From an uncultured Oscillospiraceae bacterium (GTDB taxonomy: Bacteria > Bacillota > Clostridia > Oscillospirales > Oscillospiraceae), in assembly GCA_910579595.1 (NCBI GenBank), contig CAJTVM010000074.1, positions 1 through 12,920 of the forward strand: a stretch of 12,920 bases of DNA, read 5' to 3'. Numbering within the stretch: the stretch's first letter is position 1; every line of letters starts with the position of its first letter. Positions 11,906-12,920 of the stretch are shown here, piece after piece. Position numbers and translations under genes: made by a program. The notes beneath the pieces are model-generated. The model saw only the letters and a list, made by a program, of their open reading frames with translations. It was not told the DNA's origin and made no database searches.

Positions 11906-12920
11906 ATGAATGTATCTCGCCGTGCTGAACTGTTCCCCAACGTCACCGATGAGCAGTGGAACGACTGGAGATGGCAGGTTGAAAACCGCATCCAGACCCT
12001 GGAGGACCTGAAAAAATACATCGAGCTGACCCCCGAAGAGGAAGAGGGCGTCAAGGCCTGCCTGGGCACCCTGCGTATGGCCATCACCCCCTATTACCTG
12101 TCCCTGATTAAGCCCGGCGACCCCCGGGACCCCGTGCGGCTTCAGGCTATCCCCACCTCCAAGGAGCTCCATCAGTCCTGCGCGGACCTGCTGGACCCCC
12201 TGCATGAGGACGAGGACTCCCCCGCCCCCGGTCTGACCCACCGCTATCCCGACCGCTGCCTGCTGCTGATTACCGACGAGTGCTCCATGTACTGCCGCCA
12301 CTGCACCCGCCGCCGCTTTGCCGGTCAGAGCGACGCCGGTATGCCCGTGGACCAGGTGGACCAGGCCATTGAGTACATCCGCAAGACGCCCCAGGTCCGC
12401 GACGTGCTGCTCTCCGGCGGCGACGCCCTGCTCTGCTCCGACGAGCGCCTGGAGTACATCATTGCCAAGCTCCGCGAGATTCCCCATGTGGAAATCGTCC
12501 GCATCGGCTCCCGTACGCCCGTGGTGCTGCCCCAGCGCATTACGCCCGAGCTGTGCAGCATGCTGAAGAAGTATCACCCCATCTGGCTGAACACCCACTT
12601 CAACCACCCCAACGAGATTACCGAGGAGGCCGCCGCGGCCTGCGCCCGTCTGGCCGACGCCGGTGTGCCTCTGGGCAACCAGAGCGTGCTGCTGGCCGGC
12701 ATCAACGACTGCGTCCACACCATGAAGAAGCTGGTCAATGAGCTGGCCAAGATTCGCGTGCGCCCCTACTACATCTATCAGTGCGACCTGTCCATGGGCC
12801 TGGAGCACTTCCGTACTCCCGTCAGCAAGGGTATCGAGATTATCGAGGCCCTGCGCGGCCACACCTCTGGCTACTGCGTGCCCACCTTCGTGGTGGACGC
12901 CCCCGGCGGCGGCGGAAAGA
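11906..12920 (+). CDS. kamA: Lysine 2,3-aminomutase (3' end off window)
   Basis: The visible 338 codons (family total about 415) encode KamA, a radical-SAM/PLP enzyme that converts L-lysine to L-beta-lysine, the first step of lysine fermentation. Seen: an N-terminal helical region (RRAELFPNVTDEQWNDWRWQ), the radical-SAM cluster motif CSMYCRHC with Cys126, Cys130 and Cys133, the neighbouring TRRRFAG, VRDVLLSGGDALL, IVRIGSRTPVVLPQRIT, and PYYIYQCDL. The last full codon is Lys338 in PGGGGK, matching the PLP-binding lysine (Lys337 in the Clostridium subterminale enzyme). AGGAGGT lies 9 bases before the ATG. It is the third gene of the kce-kdd-kamA unit, downstream of the lysine riboswitch. The enzyme is oxygen-sensitive, fitting an anaerobe. 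It is cut by the window edge, not truncated by mutation as far as can be seen. Confidence 0.96.
   Translation, partial: MNVSRRAELFPNVTDEQWNDWRWQVENRIQTLEDLKKYIELTPEEEEGVKACLGTLRMAITPYYLSLIKPGDPRDPVRLQAIPTSKELHQSCADLLDPLHEDEDSPAPGLTHRYPDRCLLLITDECSMYCRHCTRRRFAGQSDAGMPVDQVDQAIEYIRKTPQVRDVLLSGGDALLCSDERLEYIIAKLREIPHVEIVRIGSRTPVVLPQRITPELCSMLKKYHPIWLNTHFNHPNEITEEAAAACARLADAGVPLGNQSVLLAGINDCVHTMKKLVNELAKIRVRPYYIYQCDLSMGLEHFRTPVSKGIEIIEALRGHTSGYCVPTFVVDAPGGGGK

Noticed and set aside
10777..12087. 436-codon minus-strand open frame opposite kdd and the start of kamA
   Set aside because: Leu/Gly/Val/His-rich artefact of biased codons in kdd, which is firmly identified on the plus strand.
11888..12862. 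324-codon minus-strand open frame opposite kamA
   Set aside because: Same artefact; kamA has the radical-SAM CxxxCxxC motif and PGGGGK on the plus strand.

Overview
The window looks like a chromosomal segment of a GC-rich, anaerobic gut Firmicute, most likely an Oscillospiraceae-type butyrate producer of the Intestinimonas/Flavonifractor kind. The evidence is strong AGGAGG-type ribosome binding sites, TTGACA/TATAAT-type promoters, a sortase-anchored wall protein, and genes of the anaerobic lysine-to-acetate/butyrate pathway. The genus is inferred from gene content, not from a search.

Layout. (1) 1-1492 (+): the 3' end of a repeat-rich, PxTG-anchored surface protein, a strong terminator, then a class B sortase. 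(2) 1621-5123: a shared terminator, an EamA-type permease (-), a PhzF-family protein (+), and then, on the minus strand, a second EamA permease followed by a cob(I)alamin adenosyltransferase. (3) 5124-5449: a 326-base divergent control region with a minus-strand promoter for the second permease and a palindrome-covered plus-strand promoter for kal. (4) 5450-9450: kal (+), a LysE-type exporter (-), then a regulator-kamB-kamC operon (+). (5) 9451-9891: a 441-base leader without genes that holds a sigma-A promoter inside a perfect palindrome, a lysine riboswitch, an overlapping terminator and a further hairpin. (6) 9892-12920 (+): kce, kdd and the first 338 codons of kamA. The window cuts kamA at what should be its PLP lysine. 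kamD/kamE are not visible and may lie beyond the right edge.

How it works together. KamA converts lysine to beta-lysine. The off-window B12/PLP enzyme KamDE makes 3,5-diaminohexanoate. Kdd oxidises this, Kce cleaves it with acetyl-CoA to 3-aminobutyryl-CoA plus acetoacetate, and Kal removes ammonia to give crotonyl-CoA for butyrate formation. KamB/KamC are the proposed reactivase of the B12 enzyme, and the adenosyltransferase can make its cofactor.

Most interesting reading: the terminator after the lysine riboswitch uses the 3' strand of the riboswitch's own closing helix P1. Lysine binding should therefore prevent termination and switch the catabolic operon on, the reverse of the usual biosynthetic lysine riboswitch. 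The kce and kal promoters also share a 10-4-10 palindrome over the -35 box, which suggests one common DNA-binding regulator. The HxlR-type protein encoded with kamBC is a candidate, not a demonstrated one.
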